The notes: generated from the sequence alone by a model not told the origin. A stretch of DNA of 64,000 nt from CAYNRA01 sp964399465 (GCA_964399465.1 CAYNRA010000004.1:3233-67232), one strand, 5' to 3'. Shown: positions 52,177-61,405, numbered from the stretch's first letter. Translations and numbers: made by a program.

Positions 52177-55050
52177 ATGAAATTAAAGCTCGACGCTCCA
52201 GAAAAATTTGAGTACCGTCATCACGGTAAACAAAAAGAAAATCTCGAAAGTATGCTCCAAACTGTGGGCGTATCAACGGTAGATGAATTGATAGAACAAA
52301 CTGTTCCTGCCTCTATTCGCTTAGATAATCCACTTCAGCTTCCTGAACCACTGAGTGAACAACAATTCCTGAAGATGTTCAAAGGAATTGCGCGCCAAAA
52401 TAAAATAGCGAGAAGTTTTATCGGTACGGGTTACTATGACACGGTCGTTCCTCCAGTTATTCTTCGAAATATTCTTGAAAATCCTGCTTGGTACACTGCC
52501 TACACGCCTTACCAAGCGGAAATTGCGCAAGGACGCCTCGAAATGCTTTTGAATTTCCAAACAATGGTTTGTGATTTAACGGCCATGGAAATTGCGAATG
52601 CCTCGCTCCTAGATGAAGGAACTGCGGCAGCTGAAGCCATGTCTATGTTCTTCGGTTCGCGCAAAGGAACAAAGAAGAATGCAACGACTTTCTTTGTGTC
52701 AGATTTATGTCATCCACAAACAATTGATGTCGTTATCGGTCGCGCTGTGCCCATCGGCGTACAAGTAATTGTTGGTGACTACGCCAAACTTGACCTTACA
52801 GATGAATCTCTCTTTGGTGTTTTATTGCAATATCCTGCAACCAATGGAGATGTAATCGACTATACACCGTTCATCGCTGCTGCACAAGAAAATCAAATTT
52901 TTGTCACCGTAGCTACAGATTTATTGGCATTAACGCTTCTAAAAGCACCGGGTGAAATGGGGGCAGATGCCGTTATCGGAACTGCACAACGCTTAGGTGT
53001 ACCTATGGGTTATGGCGGACCACACGCTGCATTCTTCGCTACGAAAGACGCATACAAAAGACAAATACCGGGTAGAATTATCGGTATGTCTATAGATAAA
53101 GAAGGAAATCCAGCACTTCGGATGGCGCTTCAAACAAGAGAGCAACACATTCGAAGAGAAAAAGCGACCTCCAATATATGTACTGCTCAGGTGCTTTTGT
53201 CGGTTATGGCAAGTGCATACGGAATTTACCACGGGCCTGACGGTCTTAAAAATATCGCTGGTCGAATTTACGGGTTGACTCAATTGCTCGTAGAAAAACT
53301 TCAAGAACTTGACATCGAGGTTGAAAATAAGTCGTTTTTTGATACCATCACGGTGAATATCCCAGGTCGTGCCGAGAAAGTACGCGAATTGGCTTTAGAA
53401 GCGGGTATTAATTTTAGATATTTCGATGATTCCCGTGTTGGAGTGAGTTTCGATGAAACCAAGACGATGTATGACCTCGTTGATGTTCTCGATATTTTTA
53501 TGGAAGCCGCAGGTAAAATGGTTGAAATGCAAGTTTCGCCTACTATTGAACTAGCGATTCCAAGCGCTCTAGCACGTACATCTACCTACATGACGCATCC
53601 GGTGTTCTCGAAATATAGAACTGAACACGAAATGCTAAGATACCTTAAGTCTTTGGAAAACAAGGATTTATCTATGGTTCATTCGATGATTTCACTCGGT
53701 AGCTGTACCATGAAATTGAATGCAACCACAGAAATGATTCCGGTTACTTGGCCTGAGCTAGGACAAATTCATCCATTTGCTCCGGTTGAACAGACCAAAG
53801 GATACCAAATCATGTTTGACCACTTGAACAAATGGTTGTGCGAAATTACAGGCTTTGACGCCATGTCTCTCCAACCAAACTCGGGTGCGCAAGGAGAATA
53901 TGCAGGTTTAATGGTGATTCGTGCCTTTCATCAAAGTAGAGGAGATGCGCATAGAAACATTGCTCTAATTCCATCTTCTGCTCACGGTACAAACCCTGCC
54001 TCAGCTGTTATGGCCGGTATGCAGGTGGTTGTGGTAAAATGCGATGAGAAAGGAAACATCGATGTAGAAGACTTGCAATTAAAAGCAACGCAACATGCTA
54101 CCAATCTGGCGTGTTTGATGGTAACGTACCCTTCAACACACGGTGTATTTGAGGAATCTATCATCGAAATTTGTGATATAATTCACCAACATGGTGGACG
54201 CGTCTATATGGACGGCGCCAATATGAATGCCCAAGTTGGATTGACTTCGCCGCGCAAAATCGGTGCTGACGTTTGTCACTTGAATCTACATAAAACCTTC
54301 TGTATTCCACACGGTGGCGGTGGTCCTGGAATGGGGCCAATCGGTGTTGTGGCTGACCTTGCACCATTCTTACCTGGAAATGTGTTCATCAAAACAGGAG
54401 GAGAGCAAGCAATCCGTGGTATTTCTGCCGCGCCTTGGGGAAGTGCAAGTATTCTACCTATTTCGTATGCTTATATTGCCATGATGGGTGGCGAAGGATT
54501 AACGGAAGCTACGAAATACGCCATTTTGAATGCCAATTACATCAAAACTAGACTGGCTTCTCACTATGAAATCCTTTACACGGGCGCAAATGGTCGCTGT
54601 GCGCACGAAATGATTGTCGATTGCCGTCCTTTCAAACAGTCAGCAGGTGTAGAAGTCGAAGACATTGCTAAACGTTTGATGGATTATGGTTTCCACGCCC
54701 CAACAGTGTCTTTCCCGGTGGCAGGAACTTTGATGATTGAACCGACGGAATCAGAGTCGAAGGAAGAAATAGATAGATTCTGTGACGCACTCATCCAAAT
54801 TAGAGAAGAAATCCGTGAAATTGAGGCGGGTATGTATCCGAAAGATGACAATGTTTTGGTGAATGCTCCACATACCATTCGTGTAGCAATGGCTGAAAAT
54901 TGGAACAAACCGTATACAAGAGAGAAAGCGGCGTTCCCTGTGGAGCGTCTTCGCTTTGCTAAATTCTGGCCGTCTGTAAGCCGGATTGACTCTGCACATG
55001 GCGACAGAAACTTGATTTGCGCTTGTGTACCTACAGAGGCGTACGCGTAA
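52177..55050 (+). CDS. gcvP: Glycine dehydrogenase (decarboxylating), P protein
   Basis: PLP enzyme of the glycine cleavage system: decarboxylates glycine and passes aminomethyl to the H protein. 957 residues, the fused homodimeric form. The N half has VIGTAQRLGVPMGYGGPHAAFFA; the C half has the PLP Lys706 (NLHKTFCIPHGGGGPGMG) and LGSCTMKLNATTEM. The H and T proteins are not in the window. Own promoter and terminator. Confidence 0.97.
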   Translation: MKLKLDAPEKFEYRHHGKQKENLESMLQTVGVSTVDELIEQTVPASIRLDNPLQLPEPLSEQQFLKMFKGIARQNKIARSFIGTGYYDTVVPPVILRNILENPAWYTAYTPYQAEIAQGRLEMLLNFQTMVCDLTAMEIANASLLDEGTAAAEAMSMFFGSRKGTKKNATTFFVSDLCHPQTIDVVIGRAVPIGVQVIVGDYAKLDLTDESLFGVLLQYPATNGDVIDYTPFIAAAQENQIFVTVATDLLALTLLKAPGEMGADAVIGTAQRLGVPMGYGGPHAAFFATKDAYKRQIPGRIIGMSIDKEGNPALRMALQTREQHIRREKATSNICTAQVLLSVMASAYGIYHGPDGLKNIAGRIYGLTQLLVEKLQELDIEVENKSFFDTITVNIPGRAEKVRELALEAGINFRYFDDSRVGVSFDETKTMYDLVDVLDIFMEAAGKMVEMQVSPTIELAIPSALARTSTYMTHPVFSKYRTEHEMLRYLKSLENKDLSMVHSMISLGSCTMKLNATTEMIPVTWPELGQIHPFAPVEQTKGYQIMFDHLNKWLCEITGFDAMSLQPNSGAQGEYAGLMVIRAFHQSRGDAHRNIALIPSSAHGTNPASAVMAGMQVVVVKCDEKGNIDVEDLQLKATQHATNLACLMVTYPSTHGVFEESIIEICDIIHQHGGRVYMDGANMNAQVGLTSPRKIGADVCHLNLHKTFCIPHGGGGPGMGPIGVVADLAPFLPGNVFIKTGGEQAIRGISAAPWGSASILPISYAYIAMMGGEGLTEATKYAILNANYIKTRLASHYEILYTGANGRCAHEMIVDCRPFKQSAGVEVEDIAKRLMDYGFHAPTVSFPVAGTLMIEPTESESKEEIDRFCDALIQIREEIREIEAGMYPKDDNVLVNAPHTIRVAMAENWNKPYTREKAAFPVERLRFAKFWPSVSRIDSAHGDRNLICACVPTEAYA

Positions 55051-55069
55051 TCAGTAAATTTGACTAATC

Positions 55070-55104
55070 AGCTAGAGGTAGTTCGCTACTTCTAGCTTTT
55101 TTAT
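55070..55104 (+). terminator. Terminator of gcvP
   Basis: AGCTAGAGGTAG / CTACTTCTAGCT stem (one G-U) with a TTCG tetraloop and a T-rich tail ending just before pabB. Confidence 0.85.
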
Positions 55105-55108
55105 TTAT

Positions 55109-56128
55109 ATGCAAACGACTTTATCGACAACTCAAATACAGCAAATGAATGAATGGGGAAGGACGCGAACTCCTTTTCTGTTTATGCTGGATTTTGAAGG
55201 CAATAAACCCATTCTTCTTCCTCTGAATCAAGCAGCAAACGAAGGAATTTCTTTTGTCGTAGATACGCCTTTTTTTCAACAAAATAATGTTTCTATTCCT
55301 TCCAATTCTCGGCTTCAAAATGCTCCTTTTTCTATAAGTCAGCCCATTCCTTTTACTAAGTATCAACAGGCTTTTGCGCTTGTTCATCATCACCTCAGCA
55401 AAGGGGATAGTTTTTTGTTGAATTTGACGGCTTCAACACCTATTGTACTTTCAATGACTTTACAAGAGATTTTTTTCGCTGCAAAAGCAAAATGCAAAGT
55501 ACTCTTCAAAGATGAGTTTACGTGTTTTTCGCCAGAACCTTTTGTTTTGATAAATAAAAAGGGAATCATTTCTTCGTATCCCATGAAAGGAACAGCCATT
55601 CAACATTCTGCGGAGGATAAAGAGCGATTATTATCCAATCAGAAAGAGTTATTTGAACACACGACAATCGTGGATTTGATTCGAAATGATATTAGTCAGG
55701 TCGCTGAAAAAATTTGGGTTGAGAAATTTCGGTTTATGGAAGAAATTCAGACAGCTGCCGGACAAACATTGCTTCAAATTAGTTCGCAAATTTGTGGACA
55801 ATTACCAACAGATTGGGCGTCACGAATAGGGACAATCTTGACTAAATTACTTCCTGCTGGTTCTATTTCTGGAGCACCTAAACCCAAAACAGTGAAGGTG
55901 ATTCAAGAAGCAGAAAGGTATTTGCATCCTGCCGGAGAAAGAGGGTATTATACGGGTATTTTTGGTATTTTTGACGGCGAACAGCTTTACTCTTCTGTTA
56001 TGATTCGCTTTATTGAAAAAACACAAATAGGAACTTTCTTCAAAAGTGGAGGCGGAATTACCTTCAGAAGTCAGGTCGAAATGGAATATCAAGAATTGAA
56101 CGATAAGATTTATGTGCCGCTTCTTTGA
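55109..56128 (+). CDS. pabB: Aminodeoxychorismate synthase component I (anthranilate synthase-like)
   Basis: Chorismate-utilising enzyme of folate synthesis that forms 4-amino-4-deoxychorismate. 339 residues, a short form with a reduced N-terminal domain. Signatures of the chorismate-binding family: SYPMKGTAI, HTTIVDLIRNDISQVA, LLPAGSISGAPKPKTVKVI, GERGYYTGIFGIFDG and SGGGITFRSQVEMEYQEL. The first coding base is only 58 bases after the gcvP stop, and the gcvP terminator ends 5 bases upstream, so its promoter lies within gcvP or a minimal leader. It overlaps the next gene by 17 bases. Confidence 0.9.
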   Translation: MQTTLSTTQIQQMNEWGRTRTPFLFMLDFEGNKPILLPLNQAANEGISFVVDTPFFQQNNVSIPSNSRLQNAPFSISQPIPFTKYQQAFALVHHHLSKGDSFLLNLTASTPIVLSMTLQEIFFAAKAKCKVLFKDEFTCFSPEPFVLINKKGIISSYPMKGTAIQHSAEDKERLLSNQKELFEHTTIVDLIRNDISQVAEKIWVEKFRFMEEIQTAAGQTLLQISSQICGQLPTDWASRIGTILTKLLPAGSISGAPKPKTVKVIQEAERYLHPAGERGYYTGIFGIFDGEQLYSSVMIRFIEKTQIGTFFKSGGGITFRSQVEMEYQELNDKIYVPLL

Positions 56129-56741
56129 AACAATTTGTGTACAAGATGGGGTGATTCAGCGACTGGATTACCACCAAAAACGAATAGACGCTACCCGCGC
56201 GTTCTTTTACCCAACGCTTTCGCCCATTTCGTTGAAATCTAGTATTCATATTCCTGATTTTGCACAGAAAGGCACATTTCGATGTCGGGTTAATTACGAT
56301 GAAATCATTCATGATGTTTCTTTTTTTTCCTATACTTTACGCACCCATCAGCGCATTAAATTAGTAGAACAACCTACATTTTCTTATGATTTTAAATGGG
56401 AAGACAGAACTTTTTTCTCTGAACAGCTGGCTAAATATCCTGATGTAGATGAAATTATTTTCACTCAAAATGGTTTTCTGACAGACACTACCTATTCTCA
56501 CATTCTTCTCAAAAAGGAAATTGGGAAATGGATTTTACCTACTACCTATTTATTGCCAGGCACAAAAAGTAAATACTTGCTTGATAATCAATTCGTTGAA
56601 TTAGCTCCCTTGCATATAAATGACCTTCCTGATTTTTCCTACATTGCCTTGATTAATGCCATGCGTGATTTTGAGGAAATATACAGGTATACCTTTAATC
56701 AGAAGGAGGGGGTTCTAGAACTAATGAAATTGGAAAATTAA
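56112..56741 (+). CDS. pabC: Class IV aminotransferase, 4-amino-4-deoxychorismate lyase-like
   Basis: 209 residues, shorter than the usual 250-270. PLP Lys95 sits in YDFKWEDRTFF, and the phosphate-binding region is IIFTQNGFLTDTTYSHILL and YLLPGTKSKYLLD. Class IV aminotransferases also include branched-chain and D-amino-acid enzymes; overlap with pabB favours aminodeoxychorismate lyase, which releases p-aminobenzoate. Translation is probably coupled to pabB. Confidence 0.8.
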   Translation: MCRFFETICVQDGVIQRLDYHQKRIDATRAFFYPTLSPISLKSSIHIPDFAQKGTFRCRVNYDEIIHDVSFFSYTLRTHQRIKLVEQPTFSYDFKWEDRTFFSEQLAKYPDVDEIIFTQNGFLTDTTYSHILLKKEIGKWILPTTYLLPGTKSKYLLDNQFVELAPLHINDLPDFSYIALINAMRDFEEIYRYTFNQKEGVLELMKLEN

Positions 56742-56774
56742 ATGCATCGGCGTACTACTTTTCATAAAAAAGAG

Positions 56775-56782
56775 TATTTTTG
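56775..56782 (+). promoter_or_regulatory. Possible metX leader -7 box
   Basis: TATTTTTG, about 40 bases before the first stem of the SAM riboswitch. No -33 box recognised. Confidence 0.4.
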
Positions 56783-56820
56783 TCGTACATATCATCCATC
56801 TGCTACTTGTAGCCGAATGA

Positions 56821-56935
56821 TTTATAAAGACGAGGGGAGAGAATAGGCTCTGTGAACCTCGGGCAACCTGTCCCGCTCCAAGCGATAAGGTGCCAATACC
56901 TACCTAATTGGGTTACTACCAATAGGACTTATAAA
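56821..56935 (+). promoter_or_regulatory. SAM riboswitch aptamer (SAM-I/S-box type)
   Basis: P1 pairs TTTATAA (56821-56827) with TTATAAA (56929-56935). Inside are CGAGG / CCTCG (P2) with a GGAG-TGAA kink-turn-like element, the conserved CGGGCAACC, a short P3 (CCGCT / AGCG), the conserved AAGGTGCCAATACC, and P4 (CCTA and ATTGG with CCAATAGG). These are the hallmark strings and order of S-box aptamers. It lies upstream of metX, a methionine-synthesis gene, which fits. SAM binding should lower expression. Confidence 0.85.
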
Positions 56936-56969
56936 CCAATCAAGCGATTCGTTCAATCTATTGGTTTTT
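56933..56969 (+). terminator. Riboswitch-controlled terminator before metX
   Basis: AAACCAAT (56933-56940) pairs with ATTGGTTT (56960-56967) followed by Ts. Its left arm overlaps the 3' strand of P1. Its right arm can instead pair with CCAATAG at 56919-56925 in the aptamer P4, giving an antiterminator. Confidence 0.75.
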
Positions 56970-57041
56970 GCTCGTCTTTCACATAATATCTATGTGTTTT
57001 TGGCGTGCCTTTTACGGATTGAGCCCAACAAGAAGTTATAC

Positions 57042-58082
57042 ATGGTACAGTATCATACGTTCACTCATTCTACTCCTTTTCAACTCGAAAATGGCGCTTG
57101 GCTGCCTGAATTTGAGCTCGCTTACACCACATACGGTAAACTAAACGAAAAACAAGACAATCTCATTTGGGTTTGTCATGCTTTCACGGGCAATGCCAAC
57201 CCATCCGATTGGTGGGGTGGACTTATTGGTGACAAATGGCTCTTTAATCCAGAAAAACATTTTGTCGTTTGTGTGAATATTTTATGCTCGCATTATGGTT
57301 CTACCAACCCATTATCCATAAATCCCGTTACGAACGAACCCTATTTTCAGGATTTTCCACTCGTGACAATTCGAGATGTCGTAAAAACATTTGAAATTCT
57401 AAGAAATGCCTTGCAGCTTCCCAAAATTGCCATTTTAATGGGTGGTTCGCTCGGTGGTCAGCAAGCCATCGAGTACGCAGCGACTTTCCCTGAAGCAATG
57501 GAACGGTTGATTTTATTTTCAACCAATGCCATCCATTCACCGTGGGGCATTGCCTTTAACGAGTCGCAACGTATGGCGATTGAACTGGATACAACATGGG
57601 GAGAACGAAAAAAAGAAGCAGGTATGGAGGGCTTGAAAGTCGCTCGGTCGATTGCTTTGTTGTCATATCGAAACTACGAAACATACAACAGAACGCAGTC
57701 GCGAGATGAAGGGCAAACAAACTTTTTTCGGGCAATGACCTACCAAAACTACCAAGGTGAAAAAATCAAACGCCGTTTCAATGCGTTCAGTTATTACTAC
57801 CTGACGAAAATGTTTGACTCACACGACATTAGCCGAGGGCGTGGTACTTTGGAAGAAACTTTGGCGGCCATTTCCCAAAAGACATTGGTTATTGGTATCT
57901 CGTCCGATATCCTTTTTCCACCAGCCGAACAAGCATTCATTGCCCAGCATATACCTTCAGCTACTTACATAGAAATTGATTCTACGTATGGACACGATGG
58001 ATTTTTAATTGAGTTCGAAATCATGTCTCGTGCCATTAAAAAATGGTTGAATGAAACCGAAGGTAGTTATTTAATTAAATGA
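57042..58082 (+). CDS. metX: Homoserine O-acetyltransferase
   Basis: Acylates homoserine with acetyl-CoA in methionine synthesis. The ATG at 57042 (MVQYHTFTHSTPF) gives 346 residues; an in-frame start at 56961 lies inside the terminator hairpin and is rejected. Alpha/beta-hydrolase residues: nucleophile Ser136 (GGSLGGQQ), Asp in ISSDILFPP and His in YGHDGFLIE. WVCHAFTGNANPSDWWGGL and CVNILCSHYGSTNP are MetX-specific. Substrate (acetyl versus succinyl) cannot be decided from sequence alone. The riboswitch controls it. It converges on the haemoglobin gene with 3 bases between the stops. Confidence 0.93.
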   Translation: MVQYHTFTHSTPFQLENGAWLPEFELAYTTYGKLNEKQDNLIWVCHAFTGNANPSDWWGGLIGDKWLFNPEKHFVVCVNILCSHYGSTNPLSINPVTNEPYFQDFPLVTIRDVVKTFEILRNALQLPKIAILMGGSLGGQQAIEYAATFPEAMERLILFSTNAIHSPWGIAFNESQRMAIELDTTWGERKKEAGMEGLKVARSIALLSYRNYETYNRTQSRDEGQTNFFRAMTYQNYQGEKIKRRFNAFSYYYLTKMFDSHDISRGRGTLEETLAAISQKTLVIGISSDILFPPAEQAFIAQHIPSATYIEIDSTYGHDGFLIEFEIMSRAIKKWLNETEGSYLIK

Positions 58083-58085
58083 TAA

Positions 58086-58481
58086 TCAATTAGTTGACTG
58101 AGGTAGTCTGTTCAACATGAGATTTCCAATCTCCAAGGCTTTTTCCTTGACAAATGTCGCCTTAGGGCCTTCAAATAAAAGATGGGTACTATGAAACCAC
58201 CAAGCAAGCCAATGTTCAAAGTGTTTTTTTGTCATCGGATGTTCCTGGTGTTTTTGGATATGTACCCACATCATTCCCCCGTCGTAATTCCCCGTTTGGA
58301 ATAGCCAATTTTCCCAAAAATTAATGGTTCGCTGTACGTGTCGTTCAAATTCCTCCGCCGGCATTTGAAAAACAGGCGCCATAAATGGGTCGGCATGGAT
58401 TTTTTCGTAAAAAGTGTGGACTAACAAAGAGATATCTTCTCTTGATGAAATATCTTGCTTGGGGTTGGTCGTATCGTTCAT
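58086..58481 (-). CDS. Group III truncated haemoglobin
   Basis: Small 2-on-2 globin, 131 residues. The pattern FYEKIHADPFMAPVF, WENWLFQTGNY and KKHFEHWLAWWFHSTHLLF matches group III. The proximal His is likely in the MMWVHIQKHQEHPMT segment or just beyond. Group III members have uncertain roles, mostly oxygen, sulfide or NO chemistry. Single gene, with a -7 box directly upstream. Confidence 0.88.
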   Translation of the reverse strand: MNDTTNPKQDISSREDISLLVHTFYEKIHADPFMAPVFQMPAEEFERHVQRTINFWENWLFQTGNYDGGMMWVHIQKHQEHPMTKKHFEHWLAWWFHSTHLLFEGPKATFVKEKALEIGNLMLNRLPQSTN

Positions 58482-58510
58482 TTCTTTCGAGCTAATTCAA
58501 CAATTTGTTA

Positions 58511-58518
58511 CAAATCTA
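58511..58518 (-). promoter_or_regulatory. Possible truncated-haemoglobin -7 box
   Basis: Minus strand TAGATTTG matches TAnnTTTG, 30 bases before the start. Confidence 0.35.
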
Positions 58519-58625
58519 CGTTGTAAAATGGGTACTTTTTCATGATTATCCTCGTATATTGTACATAATTTGGCTGCTTTTTGTTTAGAAATAAAGGCAA
58601 CAAACGAATAAAAGTCTGATACAAA

Positions 58626-59939
58626 ATGAAGAATCGAATGAGAATACAAGTAGTAGGCGCTGCTTTTTTGCTCGCAATGGCATTAAATAGTTGTAAAAAT
58701 ACACAGAAAGTTCCTGCGCTCGATGCTGGTCTGTCTCAAAATGAGTCCGTGGCAGAATCGGTAAAAAGTCAGGAAGTCAGTACACCTACTTTGTCTGCCA
58801 TGAAGGGGAAATTCATGTTGATTGACTCTTCAACCGTTCGTATTTTTCTGGATGCAACGATTACAAATTTAGACACTGCCAACGCACTGGAAGCGATTAA
58901 CAAGCAATTTAAAATCGGTTGGGCGGTCAATTCAGATTATTCGCTACGCGATAGATTAGCCTCTGGAAAAATAGAGGCGCTCACGTCTGCTCAATTCCAA
59001 CAAGAGGGAATTCATTCTTATATCACGTTTGATTTCCAACGCCCGCTTGCTTTGCGCGAAGGGGTTTTACTTGTAGAATTTGCTGATTATAAGGCATCTA
59101 AAAAATATATCAATGATTTCTTTATTGATTTTACGGGTAAAAGGGTGAGCGATAGGTTTCAGTTATTTGAAGCGAATGATTTGGTACCTATGCGAAAAGG
59201 GTATCTTGTTGTCGGAAAAGAATACGAGCTAAAAAGCATTAATCCATCTAACGAAAAATTATATTTAGTCAAATATACATCTGCGTATGGCCCATCTCCT
59301 TCTCCGATGTCTTCCCAGAAAAACCAAGATGTACGGGAGTTACCCAGAGAATTTACAAAAGAGGTAGCTTCTAATTCAAAAATTATATTGGATTCGCCGG
59401 GTTTTTATGCGTTGTTAAGGGATTCAACAACAACTGAAAATAGTTTTGGTTTTTTGGTTGTGAACGAGCGTTTTCCTCGCTTTACATTTCCTGACCAGCT
59501 TGCGGAGCCACTTATTTACATGAGCACAAACCCAGAAACGCAGGCGATTCGTCAGAATCCGGTTGTAAAAGATGCTTTGGACTTGCATTTTCTACAGCTT
59601 ATGGGCGGCGATACAACCAAAGCAAAAAATACTATTCGGTTATTTTACAAGCGCGTAGAAGAAGCGAATGATTTCTTTACTTCGTACAAAGAGGGCTGGA
59701 AAACCGATAAAGGGATGATTTACGTCGTGATGGGCCCACCAAATCGCATTCAAAAAAGTAGAGATAGGGAAATTTGGTTATATTCGCAGTCTCGTAATTT
59801 TTCCGAGATACTTTTTACATTTTATCGTAAACCTACAAATTTTATAGAAGACCATTATGAGCTAGTTCGGTATCCCGAATATCAGTCGTATTGGTATCCT
59901 ATCGTCGAAGCATGGAGAACAGGAAACGTGGTGGAGTAA
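58626..59939 (+). CDS. GWxTD-domain lipoprotein
   Basis: 437 residues. A lipoprotein signal (LLAMALNSCKNTQ) anchors it in the envelope. Residues about 60-330 are beta-rich; residues about 335-437 form the GWxTD domain (FYKRVEEANDFFTSYKEGWKTDKGMIYVVMGPPNR, GWKTD near 357) with the usual EIWLYSQ and FTFYRKP following. The family is common in Bacteroidota with unknown function. It overlaps rlmB by about 28 bases, so the two are coupled. Confidence 0.88.
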   Translation: MKNRMRIQVVGAAFLLAMALNSCKNTQKVPALDAGLSQNESVAESVKSQEVSTPTLSAMKGKFMLIDSSTVRIFLDATITNLDTANALEAINKQFKIGWAVNSDYSLRDRLASGKIEALTSAQFQQEGIHSYITFDFQRPLALREGVLLVEFADYKASKKYINDFFIDFTGKRVSDRFQLFEANDLVPMRKGYLVVGKEYELKSINPSNEKLYLVKYTSAYGPSPSPMSSQKNQDVRELPREFTKEVASNSKIILDSPGFYALLRDSTTTENSFGFLVVNERFPRFTFPDQLAEPLIYMSTNPETQAIRQNPVVKDALDLHFLQLMGGDTTKAKNTIRLFYKRVEEANDFFTSYKEGWKTDKGMIYVVMGPPNRIQKSRDREIWLYSQSRNFSEILFTFYRKPTNFIEDHYELVRYPEYQSYWYPIVEAWRTGNVVE

Positions 59940-60742
59940 CTAACTCAAGACCCAATAGGCCAGAATCGGGAGGCGTCAAATACCGATACATAAAAAAATC
60001 TACAAGCCAGATTGACAAAGAATCCATGGTTTTTGGTGTGCAGTCTGTCTTGGAAACGCTTCGTTCAGAGAAAGAAATTGACAAAATTCTTATTCAACGT
60101 GAGTTTGGACATTCGGAAGTAGAACGCATTGCCAAAGAACGCGATATTCCTGTGCAACGAGTGCCTTCCGAAAAACTAAATAGTATCACCGGGAAAAATC
60201 ACCAAGGTGTTATTGCTTTTGTTTCGGCGGTGAACTATGCCAAACTTTCCAATATTGTTGCAGATGCGTTTGAGTCCGGTGTTGTGCCTGTAATCTTGGT
60301 GTTAGATAGAATTACGGATGTTCGGAATTTCGGAGCTATTGCACGGACAGCAGAATGTACAAGTGTAAACGGAATTGTCGTGCCTACACGTGGTGGGGCT
60401 GCCGTTAATTCAGATGCTATGAAAACATCATCAGGTGCCTTGAACTTCATTCCGGTTTGTCGAGAAAATGATTTATCCAAGGCAGTTGAGGAACTAAAAC
60501 TATCTGGTTTTCAGGTAGTTGCATGTACAGAAAAAGGAGAGGGCTATATTTATGATGTTCCGTTTACTGTTCCGACGGTAGTCATAATGGGATCTGAAGA
60601 AGACGGAATCTCAGAAAGTCTTATCCGTCAATGTGATTTCGTTTCCAAGATTCCTATGTCTGGAAATGTCTCTTCATTGAATGTTTCCGTTGCTACAGCA
60701 GTGATTTTATATGAGATTGTACGTCAACGATTGACTTCTTAA
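59912..60742 (+). CDS. rlmB: 23S rRNA (guanosine-2'-O-)-methyltransferase RlmB-like (SpoU family)
   Basis: SpoU-class 2'-O-methyltransferase with a knotted SAM fold. From ATG 59912 it has 276 residues, beginning with a basic tail, then the substrate-binding domain (MVFGVQSVLETL, VERIAKERDIPVQRVP) and the SPOUT domain: LDRITDVRNFGAIARTAE, VIMGSEEDGIS and VSSLNVSVATAVILYE. It resembles RlmB, which modifies G2251; related TrmH/TrmL enzymes cannot be fully excluded. The true start may also be 60026 (MVFGVQS). Confidence 0.87.
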   Translation: MENRKRGGVTNSRPNRPESGGVKYRYIKKSTSQIDKESMVFGVQSVLETLRSEKEIDKILIQREFGHSEVERIAKERDIPVQRVPSEKLNSITGKNHQGVIAFVSAVNYAKLSNIVADAFESGVVPVILVLDRITDVRNFGAIARTAECTSVNGIVVPTRGGAAVNSDAMKTSSGALNFIPVCRENDLSKAVEELKLSGFQVVACTEKGEGYIYDVPFTVPTVVIMGSEEDGISESLIRQCDFVSKIPMSGNVSSLNVSVATAVILYEIVRQRLTS

Positions 60743-60766
60743 TCTCTCTTTTTTTCTTGCGTATCT

Positions 60767-60803
60767 AAAACCTCCTCCATTTGATTTCAATAGAGGAGGT
60801 TTT
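60767..60803 (+). terminator. Terminator of rlmB
   Basis: AAAACCTCCTC / GAGGAGGTTTT stem with a 15-base loop. Confidence 0.8.
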
Positions 60804-60952
60804 GTATTTACAAGGACTATCCAAATAGAATGCACGTTACGTACGAATTTGCTCTGTTTCTCATCAAATAATTCTTGAATATTGATATAATTCTCGTACT
60901 TTGTGCTACTTGTTTATTTGCTTCATTCATTCCAAAAAATGCCTAATTACCT

Positions 60953-61381
60953 ATGTATCAAGAACTTTTATTCCAAAATCAAGTGAGTTGTGGTTATACT
61001 TTTAAAAAGATTTCCACAGAAAATGTATCGATGCGTTTGACAGCTGATGCCGCCTCAGTCGGCTTTATGTATCGTCATATCGGGGAAATTATGCACCTTT
61101 TAGGTCAATTTTTTGGTTTACCTACGGATGTTCAAAATACGACGATGGGATTTAAAGACGAAGGACAAGTACAAAATTTGGAAGAAATACAAGGTTTAGT
61201 TGATTCAGGTTTTGCTGTGCTTCAACAAATTATTGATACGACCACAGAAGAAGGTTGGGCAGAACTCGTGGAAACTCCTTTCTTCGGCACTCTTTCAAAA
61301 ACGCGCTTGTTTGCGCATATTTTATTTCATACTTCGTACCACACAGGGCAAATCGCATTGACTTTAAAACGCGGAGAATAA
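60953..61381 (+). CDS. DinB-like metalloprotein
   Basis: 142 residues, DinB/YfiT four-helix-bundle family. Candidate metal ligands are His in FMYRHIGEIMHLLG and the pair in LFHTSYHTGQIAL. Members include bacillithiol-dependent S-transferases and thiol-linked enzymes. The presence of bshA elsewhere in this window makes a bacillithiol-dependent role possible but unproven. Single gene. Confidence 0.82.
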   Translation: MYQELLFQNQVSCGYTFKKISTENVSMRLTADAASVGFMYRHIGEIMHLLGQFFGLPTDVQNTTMGFKDEGQVQNLEEIQGLVDSGFAVLQQIIDTTTEEGWAELVETPFFGTLSKTRLFAHILFHTSYHTGQIALTLKRGE

Positions 61382-61405
61382 GTGTATTCAATGACGAAGA
61401 AAACA

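Noticed and set aside
56961..57041. Upstream start for metX
   Set aside because: It lies within the riboswitch terminator, and the extra residues are not found at MetX N-termini as I know them.
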